Positions 44,770-53,954 are shown, numbered from the stretch's first letter. The stretch is DNA of 64,000 nucleotides from Solibacillus isronensis (GCF_023715405.1 NZ_JAMBOC010000001.1:1054001-1118000); one strand, 5' to 3'. Notes: generated by a model from the letters alone, not told the origin. Translations and numbers: made by a program.

Positions 44770-44937
44770 ATTTGGTCCTCTCGTCAACTCCAAGTTATTC
44801 TTTTAGTCTATATTAAATAATAATTTCGACAAAATATACTTTCATATCTTTAGAGTTTCTAAATATAGAGTTGCTAATACTGAATTATATTGTAAAATTT
44901 AGAAAATACATATATTTATAGGCGGTGTAAACAGAAA

Positions 44938-45429
44938 ATGAACTACCCCATTGTGAAACAGTATAGTAATGAATATCAAGCTCAAGTGGTAGATTTAATT
45001 CTTCATATTCAGCAGCAGGAATACAACATTCCGATAACTAAAAATGATCAACCCGATTTGTTTAAAATAGAAGAATTTTATCAGACAGGAAACGGTAACT
45101 TTTGGGTAGCTATTTATAATGAAAAGGTTGTAGGTACAATAAGTCTTTTGGATATAGGTGATAACCGAGTTGCATTAAGGAAGATGTTTGTTGATAAAAA
45201 CTATCGCGGAGCCAAATTTAGAACTGCAAGTCTTTTATTAAACAGTGCAATCGAATGGGCAAAAGAACATTTAGTAGAGGTTATCTATCTAGGAACTACA
45301 CCACAATTTTTAGCCGCTCACCGATTTTACGAAAAGAATGGATTTACAAGGATAAATCCTAACGAATTACCTGAAAGCTTCCCTGTATTACAAGTGGATA
45401 AATTATTTTATCAGTATTTCGTTCAATAG
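44938..45429 (+). CDS. GNAT-family acetyltransferase
   Basis: A 163-residue N-acetyltransferase. VVGTISLLDIGDNRVALRKMFVDKNYRG forms the beta4/motif A region (the acetyl-CoA loop is YRGAKFRTAS, a weak R-x-x-G-x-G/A), and HRFYEKNGFTRI is motif B. GGCGGTG lies before the ATG. Substrate unknown. An 18-codon ORF (45430) and a small membrane gene follow. Confidence 0.85.
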   Translation: MNYPIVKQYSNEYQAQVVDLILHIQQQEYNIPITKNDQPDLFKIEEFYQTGNGNFWVAIYNEKVVGTISLLDIGDNRVALRKMFVDKNYRGAKFRTASLLLNSAIEWAKEHLVEVIYLGTTPQFLAAHRFYEKNGFTRINPNELPESFPVLQVDKLFYQYFVQ

Positions 45430-45482
45430 ATGAGTGAGTTAGAAAAAATATATATGGATTTACAAGAAAGGAGATATTGCCA

Positions 45483-45692
45483 TTGAATAATAATAAACGT
45501 AGTATGTTAATGGCCATAGTTGGAAGTATTTTTATTCTAACTATTGGCGGTATAGCATTTAACCAAATTTATAAGAATCATCAAGCAAATGAACTTATTA
45601 TTGAGAAATGCTTTGAAAACTTCGATCAAGCAGAAGAAGTAGTGGTAAAGAAAGATGGGTTTTGGTCTCCGGTGATTTGTGAGAAAAAATAG
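45483..45692 (+). CDS. Small membrane-anchored protein
   Basis: A 69-residue protein with one N-terminal membrane segment (MLMAIVGSIFILTIGGIAF) and an external tail (IEKCFENFDQAEEVVVKKDG..WSPVICEKK) carrying two cysteines that could pair. TTG start nine bases after AAGGAG. The family with ECF-DQAEEV-VKK-WSPVxCE is common and uncharacterised in bacilli, from memory. Confidence 0.7.
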   Translation: MNNNKRSMLMAIVGSIFILTIGGIAFNQIYKNHQANELIIEKCFENFDQAEEVVVKKDGFWSPVICEKK

Positions 45693-45769
45693 CATAAAAA
45701 ATTAAAGCCTTTTTTATGCTATCCAATACTTAGTGTTCCACGGTTTTTTAAAGTACCAATTGCGATACG

Positions 45770-46060
45770 TTAATTGCTGCTATTTCTTTTTTTTTCTAGA
45801 AATATCGGTGTTATATTTAATAAGATAGAAACAATAGATAAAAACCATAATGCTTTTTCCATACTTGGAACTACATCTTCAATTGCCGCCCAATCTTTTA
45901 CTTCTACCCAATTCGTTATTATAGTGTATTCGGCACAAAGTGTTAATGCTGTAAATGATAGCCCCATTGCCATCGCAAGTTTGTAATCTTTACCGGTTAT
46001 GTACATAAACAAGTTTATAAAAGTTGCCACTATTGCAATAACACCTATTAATATCCACAT
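45770..46060 (-). CDS. Membrane protein of unknown function
   Basis: A 96-residue protein with about three membrane segments (MWILIGVIAIVATFINLFMY; AMAMGLSFTALTLCAEYTII; WFLSIVSILLNITPIFL). GGAGG lies seven bases before the chosen ATG; another ATG directly precedes it. Similar short proteins are frequent in bacilli and uncharacterised. Confidence 0.72.
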   Translation of the reverse strand: MWILIGVIAIVATFINLFMYITGKDYKLAMAMGLSFTALTLCAEYTIITNWVEVKDWAAIEDVVPSMEKALWFLSIVSILLNITPIFLEKKRNSSN

Positions 46061-46206
46061 CATATTGCCTCCAGACCTTTTTTCTTCCATTGCTAATATA
46101 GACATGAATTGTAATAATTTGGTTCCCTAATCCAGATAAAATCCTTTTTATTCCATTTAATTGATGGGAGATGTTATAATTATTAAAAAATACAGGAGAT
46201 GAAGAC

Positions 46207-46446
46207 TTGAGTCAAAAAACTTCTTATCAAGATGCAGTAGAACTAAACATTTTGAATTGGGATACTACTAATATAGGCGAGAAAATTATTGAAGTTAGAG
46301 ATTCACAAAAAGTTTATACAAATGACATAGTGGAAATCCAGCAAGTGGTGGATTTTGGTCGAGTCACAGAAAGGTCTCATAAAATACTTATTATTTTTAA
46401 CTTAAAAAGGGATCTAAAAAATATTGGAGAAAAGATAATTCTTTAA
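46207..46446 (+). CDS. Small hypothetical protein
   Basis: A 79-residue soluble protein starting at a TTG eight bases after AGGAG. The sequence has no membrane segment and no recognised motif; basic C-terminus (FNLKRDLKNIGEKI). Confidence 0.55.
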   Translation: MSQKTSYQDAVELNILNWDTTNIGEKIIEVRDSQKVYTNDIVEIQQVVDFGRVTERSHKILIIFNLKRDLKNIGEKIIL

Positions 46447-46517
46447 GTTGTTATTATCATTGAATAAATGAGCATCAATTTTTCAAGTATGACTCCTGAT
46501 TGCTGTTTTTTACTTAT

Positions 46518-46733
46518 TTAAAATTGAGTAAATATAAAAATAATAATGATTAGCGTTATTACAATAATACTGATTAAGGCTTTAAATTTTGTGTTGCGAA
46601 TTACACTCTCAGTTAATTGAGGTTCTTCTTTGAACATCCCGCGTTTTCCCCATAACAAACTTTCCTCTGGGTTGAAATAGGTCCATATTAAAACTCCATA
46701 TATAATATTGATCGATAAAAATACCTCCACCAT
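46518..46733 (-). CDS. Small membrane protein, paralog of 54565-54807
   Basis: A 71-residue protein with an N-terminal and a C-terminal membrane helix around the block YGVLIWTYFNPEESLLWGKR, then KEEPQL. The same block occurs in the protein at 54565. It resembles DUF6199-like proteins. GGGGGTG precedes the chosen ATG. Confidence 0.7.
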   Translation of the reverse strand: MVEVFLSINIIYGVLIWTYFNPEESLLWGKRGMFKEEPQLTESVIRNTKFKALISIIVITLIIIIFIFTQF

Positions 46734-46873
46734 TTTCACCCCCAAAAAATCATCTTGTACCTAATATACGATTACATCACTTAATAGTTTCAATATATTT
46801 ACAATATTAACAGTTCTCTTTGTTTTACTGAACAAATGGGCTCATTAACCAAAACAGATAGCTAATTTTTCAT

Positions 46874-47455
46874 CTAATCCTCCCAATATAACACCGCATC
46901 CCAAACTAAATAATCACGTTTTTTACGCCAAATGGTTGGGATGTCGGCATTAAACGGTAACGGTGATTCCAAATCCTCTTTTCGTAAAATCGTAAATTGA
47001 TACTTCATAAATAGACGCTCTAGTTGATTGGCAAGCTGTTGCCGTGTTGAATCAACCGAAAGATCTTTTGGTTCACAAATAACAGACTGACCTCCGTTTG
47101 AATACGCGCCTGTTTTCAGGATATACGAGCTTGTTTGGTCCGCATCACCAATCCCAATGACGGGTGCCAATCGGCTAATGAGTACATGGAGCCCCGTTAT
47201 GTTTTCCGTACGTGTAAAGCGGTCTTCTTCTATTTGCACTCCTGAATCCTCATAAACAAACCACTGTATGTACGAAGCAAAGCCGCTGCCGAAATGGTCG
47301 GGCTCTACTTTATAGCGAATGTTCATTTGTGCTAGCTCAGCAAGAACCGCCTTCAAATAATTTTTGAGTACCTGGTCATCTTGCTCCGAATACGGATATT
47401 GCTCGCTAATGATTTCCTGACGAATCATTGCTTTCAACTGTTCGTTTGTAAACAC
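46874..47455 (-). CDS. Hypothetical protein
   Basis: A 193-residue soluble protein not recognised. It contains HFGSGFASYIQWFVY, ITGLHVLISRLAPVIGIGDA and KTGAYSNGGQSVICEP, and ends in LVWDAVLYWED. GTG start with AAGGTG upstream; the 13 earlier codons cover the SD. The general look (small, acidic, aromatic patches) is that of immunity-type or DUF proteins, without proof. Confidence 0.7.
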   Translation of the reverse strand: MFTNEQLKAMIRQEIISEQYPYSEQDDQVLKNYLKAVLAELAQMNIRYKVEPDHFGSGFASYIQWFVYEDSGVQIEEDRFTRTENITGLHVLISRLAPVIGIGDADQTSSYILKTGAYSNGGQSVICEPKDLSVDSTRQQLANQLERLFMKYQFTILRKEDLESPLPFNADIPTIWRKKRDYLVWDAVLYWED

Positions 47456-47556
47456 GTTTAAACACCTTCTTTTATTAAGTAAGTCAATTTTCACGGATGA
47501 ATTGCTTCAGTACTGTATTTCCTTTTACCAACTCAACTCTCCTTATCCCTCATTAT

Positions 47557-47792
47557 TTAATATGTCGGTGAATAAATCCTCCTTGTATCGGTATCAATCA
47601 CAAATCCCACCTGAATCGTTGCATCATACGGAATTCGGCTAAATTGATAATATGAACACAAAAATGCGTAATTTCTATGCTTGAGGTTGCCTGCTTTTTT
47701 GCTTGTCTATAAAATCTGTTTAACTGCTCTAATGTATAGCTTGGTCCAGATAACAGCACTTGCTGATCATACCCATCCACTTCAACTAACAT
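47557..47792 (-). pseudogene. Frameshifted small hypothetical gene
   Basis: The first 51 or so codons from ATG 47792 read MLVEVDGYDQQVLLSGPSY then TLEQLNRFYRQAKKQATSS. Near 47650 the coding signal jumps one frame and continues as FSRIPYDATIQVGFVIDTDT-RRIYSPTY to a stop at 47557. One missing base explains it. The SD is weak. The gap on to 47925 also has faint coding with two stops (RFPEEIHQAAIESEMLKI), so the whole stretch may be decaying. Confidence 0.55.
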
Positions 47793-47925
47793 ATTTAATC
47801 ACTACTGGTTGCTAGCCAGTCGTATAGCTTAAATTTTAAGCATCTCGGACTCTATTGCCGCCTGATGTATTTCTTCTGGAAAGCGCTAATGTGATTCATT
47901 CAGTGCCTAATTAATTCGACGTCCA

Positions 47926-49428
47926 TCACGTCACCTCTTCATATTCAGGATGGCCATGCTGCATGCAGCCAAATAGCTGACAGCCGCCATTAGGGTACAT
48001 ATCATATTCAAAGGGTGGTACAACACCATTTTCTAAGCGATGCCATAGCGTTTCGATGGTTTGTTGCTGTTCGATTAATTCAATTACACACTCGTCACGA
48101 TCCTGCGCTGTCCAATGCTCATCTAGCTCCCTTTGTTGTTCATCGATTCGTTCTTCTTTTTTCTGTTGAATAGCTTGTTGAACGACTGCCCGACAAGCAT
48201 CGTAGTCCTCTAATTGCCACAGGGTATACGCATAGCGACTGACGCAATAAGGTGAAGTGTAATAGCTGTTCCATTCTTTTTCAAACTGTACTCGTGCTTC
48301 ATTGTAACAACCAAGCTCTACGTAAACATCTGCAATTTCCATAGCACCTGTGTAATCATCCGCTTCATCATTCCAATTGGCTAAAAGTGCCTTTGCCTTA
48401 TCAACATGACCTGCATACAGCCAAGAAACGACCTCGTGTAATTGTGTAATTCCTGAATCACCATCACAGCGAGAAAAGACTTTCGCTGCTTGCTTATATT
48501 CACCGAGCTGAAAATGCGCCATTGCTAAATTATAGGTCACTTCCTCCGTCTCGCTGAAGCTGAGTGCCTGCAATAAATAATGCTTTGCTTCATTATATTT
48601 TTTGTTATGTAATGCAATTTCACCGAGCAGCATATACGGAAAGGAAGACTTCGGGTTAAAGACCAACGTTTGCTCTAATAATGTCCTTGCTTCATCTCGG
48701 TTCTCTTCCTCACGCAGCATAAACCATGCCAAATTATTAAGACTTTGAACAGACGGTGTTTCTCTAGCCAGCTTTTTAAATAGCGTATAGGATTCATCAT
48801 AGTCATTTTGCTCTAACAGCATAATCGCTCTCGTATTTTCCGAAATGAGACCTGTTAAAGATTGGTCTAGCTTTTCTAAGTCACTATTTTCTTTTGTCAT
48901 GACCTTTTCAAAGCGGAAAAACTCATACTCTTCATCTGATGTTGGTTCCTCGCCTTCCACATTTGGACCAGGATTTCCTTTATGATAAAATTCGACTATT
49001 TTAAAGCCGCACTTATTGACGTAAAAGTGTATGTTACGCTTTTCAAAATATGGTGTATGCAGTTCCCATACCTTCGTCTCCGGGAATGCTGATTCAATTG
49101 CAAACCATGCTTTCGTACCGATGCCTTTGCCGTGTGCTGAAGATAATGTGTACAAGAAATCAACTTCATTTCGTCCTGTTTCTTCATTTATTTGAAGGAC
49201 AACGCCACCGATTCTTTTACCATTTTGCATCAGTTGGCGTACAACCGAGCCTTTTGCATGCAATGAATGCTCGTAGTCCTCATCAGACGGTAATGGTCCC
49301 ATTTCCGTCGGGTCCTCTACATCTATAAAACTATCCTGCAAACCTTTCATAAAAGCTTCCTGTAATTCTTCTTTCAATTGCTGTAGCTCGTCATGTTGTA
49401 CAGGCGCTAGTGTAATCTGTGTTGTCAT
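47926..49428 (-). CDS. GNAT acetyltransferase fused to a TPR domain
   Basis: A 500-residue fusion. Residues 1-175 are a GNAT domain (GGVVLQINEETG, LYTLSSAHGKGIGTKAW with the acetyl-CoA loop, FYVNKCGFKIVEFYHKG). Residues about 190-420 are tetratricopeptide repeats (SLNNLAWFMLREEENRDEA; PYMLLGEIALHNKKYNEAKHY; YNLAMAHFQLGEYKQAAKVF). The tail is Glu/Gln-rich and ends with CQLFGCMQHGHPEYEE, a possible metal site. The TPRs suggest a protein substrate or partner. AAAGGGA precedes the ATG. Confidence 0.88.
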   Translation of the reverse strand: MTTQITLAPVQHDELQQLKEELQEAFMKGLQDSFIDVEDPTEMGPLPSDEDYEHSLHAKGSVVRQLMQNGKRIGGVVLQINEETGRNEVDFLYTLSSAHGKGIGTKAWFAIESAFPETKVWELHTPYFEKRNIHFYVNKCGFKIVEFYHKGNPGPNVEGEEPTSDEEYEFFRFEKVMTKENSDLEKLDQSLTGLISENTRAIMLLEQNDYDESYTLFKKLARETPSVQSLNNLAWFMLREEENRDEARTLLEQTLVFNPKSSFPYMLLGEIALHNKKYNEAKHYLLQALSFSETEEVTYNLAMAHFQLGEYKQAAKVFSRCDGDSGITQLHEVVSWLYAGHVDKAKALLANWNDEADDYTGAMEIADVYVELGCYNEARVQFEKEWNSYYTSPYCVSRYAYTLWQLEDYDACRAVVQQAIQQKKEERIDEQQRELDEHWTAQDRDECVIELIEQQQTIETLWHRLENGVVPPFEYDMYPNGGCQLFGCMQHGHPEYEEVT

Positions 49429-49522
49429 TTTAACTTCCCTTTCTATCCTATAAAAATCTGCACAATTGTAAAAATATTAAACTTTAAAGTAAAGTAAATT
49501 CGTCATCTGTCAGTTTAAGATG

Positions 49523-49702
49523 TTATAAACCGATAGATGTAGAAATGATGATTGATAAAATTAAACAAGCAGTCCAAACACAGCCTAATATCTTTTGATT
49601 ATGTATATTTTTCCCTTGATGTAACTTTTCTAAGAGCTGAGTTAAATTTAGAAACCATAGGATCGAGAACAATAAAGCACTTACTGGATATAAAATTTCC
49701 AT
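49523..49702 (-). CDS. Small membrane protein, 59 residues
   Basis: Found by translating the gap: ATG 49702, AAAGGA upstream, stop at 49523. Two hydrophobic segments (LYPVSALLFSILWFLNL; LGCVWTACLILSIIISTSI) flank a basic loop (LEKLHQGKNIHNQK). It lies between the lipoprotein gene and the GNAT-TPR gene in the same orientation. It shares VWTA-x-L with the possible ORF at 33632. Confidence 0.5.
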   Translation of the reverse strand: MEILYPVSALLFSILWFLNLTQLLEKLHQGKNIHNQKILGCVWTACLILSIIISTSIGL

Positions 49703-49731
49703 ATTAACATCATCCTTTACGGTAGAATAAC

Positions 49732-50244
49732 TCAGCGCTTATCCTGAAAGTAATCCCCAATTTGAATCGTCTTTTCCATAATTTCACCATCATCTTTCTG
49801 TTGCCATGATAAATTAAGCTTATATGTTTCAAAAATACTTTGTAACTGCTCTCTCGAAAAATCTTTCGTATAATAAATAAAACGCATAGAATCCTGCTTA
49901 AAGCTGCCATTTTTATAATTGCTTGATCTACCTTCACCATTCATGTACATAGGTCCATATTCTAATTCAATTTCATCCATAAATGCAGCCCAATCAAAAT
50001 CATGTTTTACGGTTAACTTGTTAAACTCATTCCCGTTTAATATTTGATAGTCTACAACAATCACTGCATAATACTGATCAATCTCTTGTTTAGTAAAGTT
50101 ACTTGCACGATTAATCAATAATTCAAGTTCCTGCTCGTTTACATTTTGAATTTCAAATTGTATTTTGTCCTCTATAACAAGCTCCTTTTGAGAACAACTT
50201 GTTAATAACACTAAAGATAGTATTGCAGCAGCGAATTTTTTCAT
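49732..50244 (-). CDS. Lipoprotein of unknown function
   Basis: A 170-residue protein with signal FAAAILSLVLLTSC (lipobox LTSC, cysteine at 17). The mature part has YYAVIVVDYQIL and DWAAFMDEIE, no known domain. GAGGGG precedes the ATG. Confidence 0.8.
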   Translation of the reverse strand: MKKFAAAILSLVLLTSCSQKELVIEDKIQFEIQNVNEQELELLINRASNFTKQEIDQYYAVIVVDYQILNGNEFNKLTVKHDFDWAAFMDEIELEYGPMYMNGEGRSSNYKNGSFKQDSMRFIYYTKDFSREQLQSIFETYKLNLSWQQKDDGEIMEKTIQIGDYFQDKR

Positions 50245-50298
50245 TGAACACCCCTCTATTTTTAAAGAATTACAGATTAATATAATTGAATTTATTAC

Positions 50299-50832
50299 TT
50301 AAGAAAGCTTTAACTTTCCTTTTATTTCTTGAATAATTTCATCGATACTATTTCTTTCAGTATCTATATATTCTCCAAAATCGTATCGATTGTAGGCTTC
50401 TAAGCATTTATCGGTTTGTTGAAAACACCAGTTACCTTCTTCCTCCCCACGTAGTCTTAACCTTTCGTAAATGGTCTCTTTACTTGCATTCAAACAAAAA
50501 TGATAGGTTTGTTCATCAATACTTTTAAATCCGTTGTATATGTATTGAAAGTATTCAATTTTTCTGATTGTCATTGGTACGATTAGATTGATTTCATATT
50601 TAGAAATTAACTTCTTTGCCATATCAACTGTTAACTCTCTCCATAAATCCAAATCTTGAAAATCGCCTCTAGTGGATTCTGTTCTTTTGATATCGATGGG
50701 AATAACATTTCTTAACATATAACCTATTTCTTCAGGGTCATAAATCATACTATTTTCAATTTCGTTTAAGAGCCTATTTGCAATTGTAGTTTTACCTACA
50801 CCAAATGCTCCATTTACCATTATAATCAACAC
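50299..50832 (-). CDS. P-loop kinase-like protein (TmrB-like)
   Basis: About 177 residues. Walker A NGAFGVGKTT near the start, then YDPEEIGYMLRNVIP, DLWRELTVDMA, IVPMTI and LNASKETIYERLRLRG line up with the TmrB/AAA-kinase group, whose founding member gives tunicamycin resistance. GTG or the following TTG, just after AAGGGAG, is the likely start. Actual substrate unknown. Confidence 0.8.
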   Translation of the reverse strand: MLIIMVNGAFGVGKTTIANRLLNEIENSMIYDPEEIGYMLRNVIPIDIKRTESTRGDFQDLDLWRELTVDMAKKLISKYEINLIVPMTIRKIEYFQYIYNGFKSIDEQTYHFCLNASKETIYERLRLRGEEEGNWCFQQTDKCLEAYNRYDFGEYIDTERNSIDEIIQEIKGKLKLS

Positions 50833-50976
50833 ATCAACTCCCTTGTTGTCCAATTATCCTTCTACAAGACTATCCTATGGTTCTTGTATTTTGGTTTCAA
50901 ATGGTATCTTGTCCGAAATTAAATTATCGCCATATTAAGAAAAAACACAATTCCTTTTCAAGAATTGCGCACGATA

Positions 50977-51264
50977 TTATAATTTCACCGTCCAAATTTT
51001 ATAAATGATTTGACCGTTTCTTTCTATTTCCGCTGTACAAACGCCGACTTTTAAATTGATATAATCGGCCCATTGAGGAAAATGAGATGCTAAATAGTTA
51101 ATTACTTTCTCGTCAGGTGTTGCATAACCTACATTTGTTTGTTCACTTAAATACGCAACGAAATCCGGATATAATGCTCTCGCCCATTCTTCCACTTCAA
51201 AATCCGAATCAAAAACACGGGTATCATCTTTATGGCTGCCATTAATCCATATAACATTTCGCAT
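50977..51264 (-). CDS. Hypothetical protein
   Basis: A 95-residue soluble protein (RNVIWINGSHKDDTRVFDS; PQWADYINLKVG). ATG after GAGGCGG; earlier codons overlap the GNAT gene and lack an SD. Not recognised. Confidence 0.65.
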   Translation of the reverse strand: MRNVIWINGSHKDDTRVFDSDFEVEEWARALYPDFVAYLSEQTNVGYATPDEKVINYLASHFPQWADYINLKVGVCTAEIERNGQIIYKIWTVKL

Positions 51265-51308
51265 TGAAACCGCCTCTTCCCAAGATTTTTCACAAATATG
51301 GCTATTGT

Positions 51309-51764
51309 TTAACGGTGTCCATCTTTCCTTGCTTGGATATAACCATAATAGACACACGTCCCATGGGTAGATAAATCTTTTAATTCCATTCCACAGCTCT
51401 CATAAAATTTGAAATTATTTGCTGAAGTGTGCACAAACCAGTCTCCATGCGGAAGCTTTTGAATACATAACTCAACAAGTTTTTTTCCTATCCCATTGCC
51501 TCTATATTCTGTTAAAACGACTAAATCCATAATATTCGCTGCCATGATTTGATCAGATATCACCCTCACCATCGCAATCATTCTCTCATTATCCCAGACA
51601 GTAAATGCCCAAGTTGAATTCTTGAAAATTAGTGAGTATTTTTCTTTTTGCCATGATGGAATATTTTTTGCCCATCCGGCGTCTTTAAACAAGGATTCAA
51701 TAAACTCCGCAGGTATCCCTTCAGTGCCTTCTCTAATGACGAAACTATTAAAATATTGATACAA
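51309..51764 (-). CDS. GNAT-family acetyltransferase
   Basis: A 151-residue GNAT protein. Motif A is VVLTEYRGNGIGKKLVELC (R-x-x-G-x-G/A), and the C-terminal part is NNFKFYESCGMELK. A TTG eight bases after AAGGGG is the likelier start; an ATG six codons earlier overlaps that SD. Substrate unknown. Confidence 0.88.
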   Translation of the reverse strand: MYQYFNSFVIREGTEGIPAEFIESLFKDAGWAKNIPSWQKEKYSLIFKNSTWAFTVWDNERMIAMVRVISDQIMAANIMDLVVLTEYRGNGIGKKLVELCIQKLPHGDWFVHTSANNFKFYESCGMELKDLSTHGTCVYYGYIQARKDGHR

Positions 51765-51823
51765 ATGCGCTGCCCCTTCCATTGTTAGCTATTACATACT
51801 GTTTAGAAGATAAGTAGAAAATA

Positions 51824-52102
51824 TTATGGCTCTTGAAAACCCACTGTTGCCATTAGAAATATCACAAGATAGCCAACCAAACCAACTATATTTAATCCTA
51901 GTAATGTAAGCCTTATATATCCTTTCATACCGAACATAGCAAATAAAAATCCTAAAACACCTAATCCAAATGGTAAGTATAAATTAGGAGCAACTATTAA
52001 GTTAAAAATCTTTTCCCCCAAACGAAAAGGCATTTCAGCAAATAATGAAATTGTTAAAAAACAAAGAAATGCGGATACAACTGAAAAAATTACTCTTAAC
52101 AA
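51824..52102 (-). CDS. Small membrane protein
   Basis: A 92-residue protein with about three membrane segments (VIFSVVSAFLCFLTISLF; YLPFGLGVLGFLFAMFGM; LLGLNIVGLVGYLVIFLMA). TTG start preceded by GGAGTG. A partial copy of its 5' end lies at 56999-57112. No family recognised. Confidence 0.75.
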   Translation of the reverse strand: MLRVIFSVVSAFLCFLTISLFAEMPFRLGEKIFNLIVAPNLYLPFGLGVLGFLFAMFGMKGYIRLTLLGLNIVGLVGYLVIFLMATVGFQEP

Positions 52103-52123
52103 ACTATCACTCCATTTTCTCCA

Positions 52124-52323
52124 TTATTTATTGGAAATCCATTTATAAAGAACATCAGGTAAATTTCCTTCATTTTCGTGCCCTCTAGATATGATTTAAG
52201 CCGTTCTTTTCGAAAAATTGTTGTGCGTTTTCATTTACTTCAAAAGTATATAATGTGAATGGCGCACGATTGTTCACGAGTCTTAAATACTGCAAAAATC
52301 TAGGTTTACACGGATTATTCCGC
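52124..52323 (-). pseudogene. C-terminal remnant of a GNAT acetyltransferase
   Basis: The gap upstream of the 51824 gene translates on the minus strand as RFLQYLRLVNNRAPFTLYTF, then EVNENAQQFFEKNGLNH, which is GNAT motif B. After a TAG the adjacent frame continues RGHENEGNLPDVLYKWISNK to a stop at 52124. The acetyl-CoA-binding part is missing. Confidence 0.65.
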
Positions 52324-52347
52324 GGAAAGGAATACAAACCTACTCTA

Positions 52348-52791
52348 CTACTTTATGAGTTCAATCTTTTCTAAAATCTTTTGGGTAGTATAATTTAAAA
52401 CGGGTAAAGAATCTAATGGAAAATATGCCAGCTCTAAACTTTCTTCATCTTTTTTCAACTTTCCACTTATATCCATAGCTTTAAAGATAACAGTGGCATT
52501 GTATATCTCATCCCCATGAGGAAATTTATAATAAAACTCCTTACCAGAAGCTACTCCTAAAATTTCTAAGTGATTTGTAATAAGTCCTGTTTCTTCATAC
52601 AACTCTTTTTTAGCTGTCTCTTCAAAACTATCGCCCAATTCCATACCGCCTCCTGGAATTCCCCAATCTTCTGTGTCGGAACGCAATTGTAGTAATAACT
52701 CATTATCGTTATTCATCACAATTATCGCTGATCCGGGAGCAATAATTGGTGCTGTTCCAATAATACTTCTAAGTGATTCAATATAGCTCAT
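52348..52791 (-). CDS. Nudix hydrolase
   Basis: A 147-residue Nudix protein. The box is GGGMELGDSFEETAKKELYEETGL (read as two blocks), with Lys in place of the first Arg of R-E-x-x-E-E; the metal-binding glutamates are kept. AAAAGGAG precedes the ATG. It should cleave a nucleoside diphosphate linked to another moiety. Confidence 0.92.
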   Translation of the reverse strand: MSYIESLRSIIGTAPIIAPGSAIIVMNNDNELLLQLRSDTEDWGIPGGGMELGDSFEETAKKELYEETGLITNHLEILGVASGKEFYYKFPHGDEIYNATVIFKAMDISGKLKKDEESLELAYFPLDSLPVLNYTTQKILEKIELIK

Positions 52792-52845
52792 GATATTCTC
52801 CTTTTGAAAAGAGTCTTATTTTAAGTTTCTTCGCAATCTTAATCA

Positions 52846-53655
52846 TTAAGGTGATACCGGTCTAAAATTTTCTAACTCAAGCCTGTTTAACCAGTTATGA
52901 ACTAATTCGTTAAAGACATCAGTTTGTTCGATTTGAAGATTATGACCAGCCATATCAAGTACGGCAAAAGTTGCCCTTGGATAATCTTCAATTAATCGCC
53001 ATGCATCATGGTAACCGACTACATTATCCTGACGCCCTGTAATAATGAGCGTGGGATACTCAAGTTTACATTTAATATCGAAGGTAAATCCATACCCGTT
53101 TTGACGAATGTGGTTTAAAAATTCGTAATTTGTTTTTTGAGAAGGAACTAAAATTTCCTTTTGAAACCTCTCCCACTCAGTTTGACCTTGCACTACACCC
53201 ATAGAGCAAAATTCGTGAGCATCTTCCGGAGACAAATCTGATATTAAGTTGCAATCTCTTTTTAAGACGGTATGCTGTGGTACTACCCTTTTATCGATTT
53301 CAGGTATAGTTAATGGTGCCATCAGCAATAATCCACGAACTGTATCCTGTCGTGAATGGACTATACCCCTTGCAATATATCCACCATACGAATTACCACA
53401 AATTATAAACGGTTGATTAGGGATAATGTCATCCAAAAGAAGCAATATTGATGCTAAAATATCATCAGAATTTTGAATAGATTGTTGTGACTGGGAATGA
53501 CCCATACCAGGCAGGTCTATGTATATTCTCTTCCAACCGCTTCTATTCTCAAATAAAGGTTCCATTGCATGTAACATCACTTGATGGTCAAGTGTCCAAC
53601 CATGCAACATAACGATTGGAAATCCTTCTCCAATCTCTTTATAAAAAATCGACAT
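52846..53655 (-). CDS. Alpha/beta hydrolase
   Basis: A 269-residue hydrolase. Oxyanion-loop region MLHGWTLDHQ, nucleophile elbow GNSYGG near 100, acid in ITGRQDNVVGY, and catalytic histidine in MAGHNLQIE. ATG chosen for GGAAGAG upstream; 16 earlier codons lack an SD. Substrate unknown. Bases 53656-53954 upstream contain no gene I can support. Confidence 0.9.
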   Translation of the reverse strand: MSIFYKEIGEGFPIVMLHGWTLDHQVMLHAMEPLFENRSGWKRIYIDLPGMGHSQSQQSIQNSDDILASILLLLDDIIPNQPFIICGNSYGGYIARGIVHSRQDTVRGLLLMAPLTIPEIDKRVVPQHTVLKRDCNLISDLSPEDAHEFCSMGVVQGQTEWERFQKEILVPSQKTNYEFLNHIRQNGYGFTFDIKCKLEYPTLIITGRQDNVVGYHDAWRLIEDYPRATFAVLDMAGHNLQIEQTDVFNELVHNWLNRLELENFRPVSP

Positions 53656-53954
53656 GATTTTTTCTCTTCCTTTCTTATAAATCAGATGTATTGAAATAGA
53701 CATTTAATATCTCCATAAACAACTCGAGATTTCAGCAATCTTTCTTGATTTACTATACGATTCGTTAGTTTAAATATATTTCATTCTGTTATATTTTAAC
53801 ATAAATAGACAAATATGTTTGAGCATCAGGGCATGTATGCTGATTAAAGAAGATAGATTGAGGACTTAATGAAGGAATATTAGACCTTTGAATGAAGCGG
53901 CAACTCCCATAAAACGGTAATATGAATACAATATTTGAAACTAGGGGTGTCACT

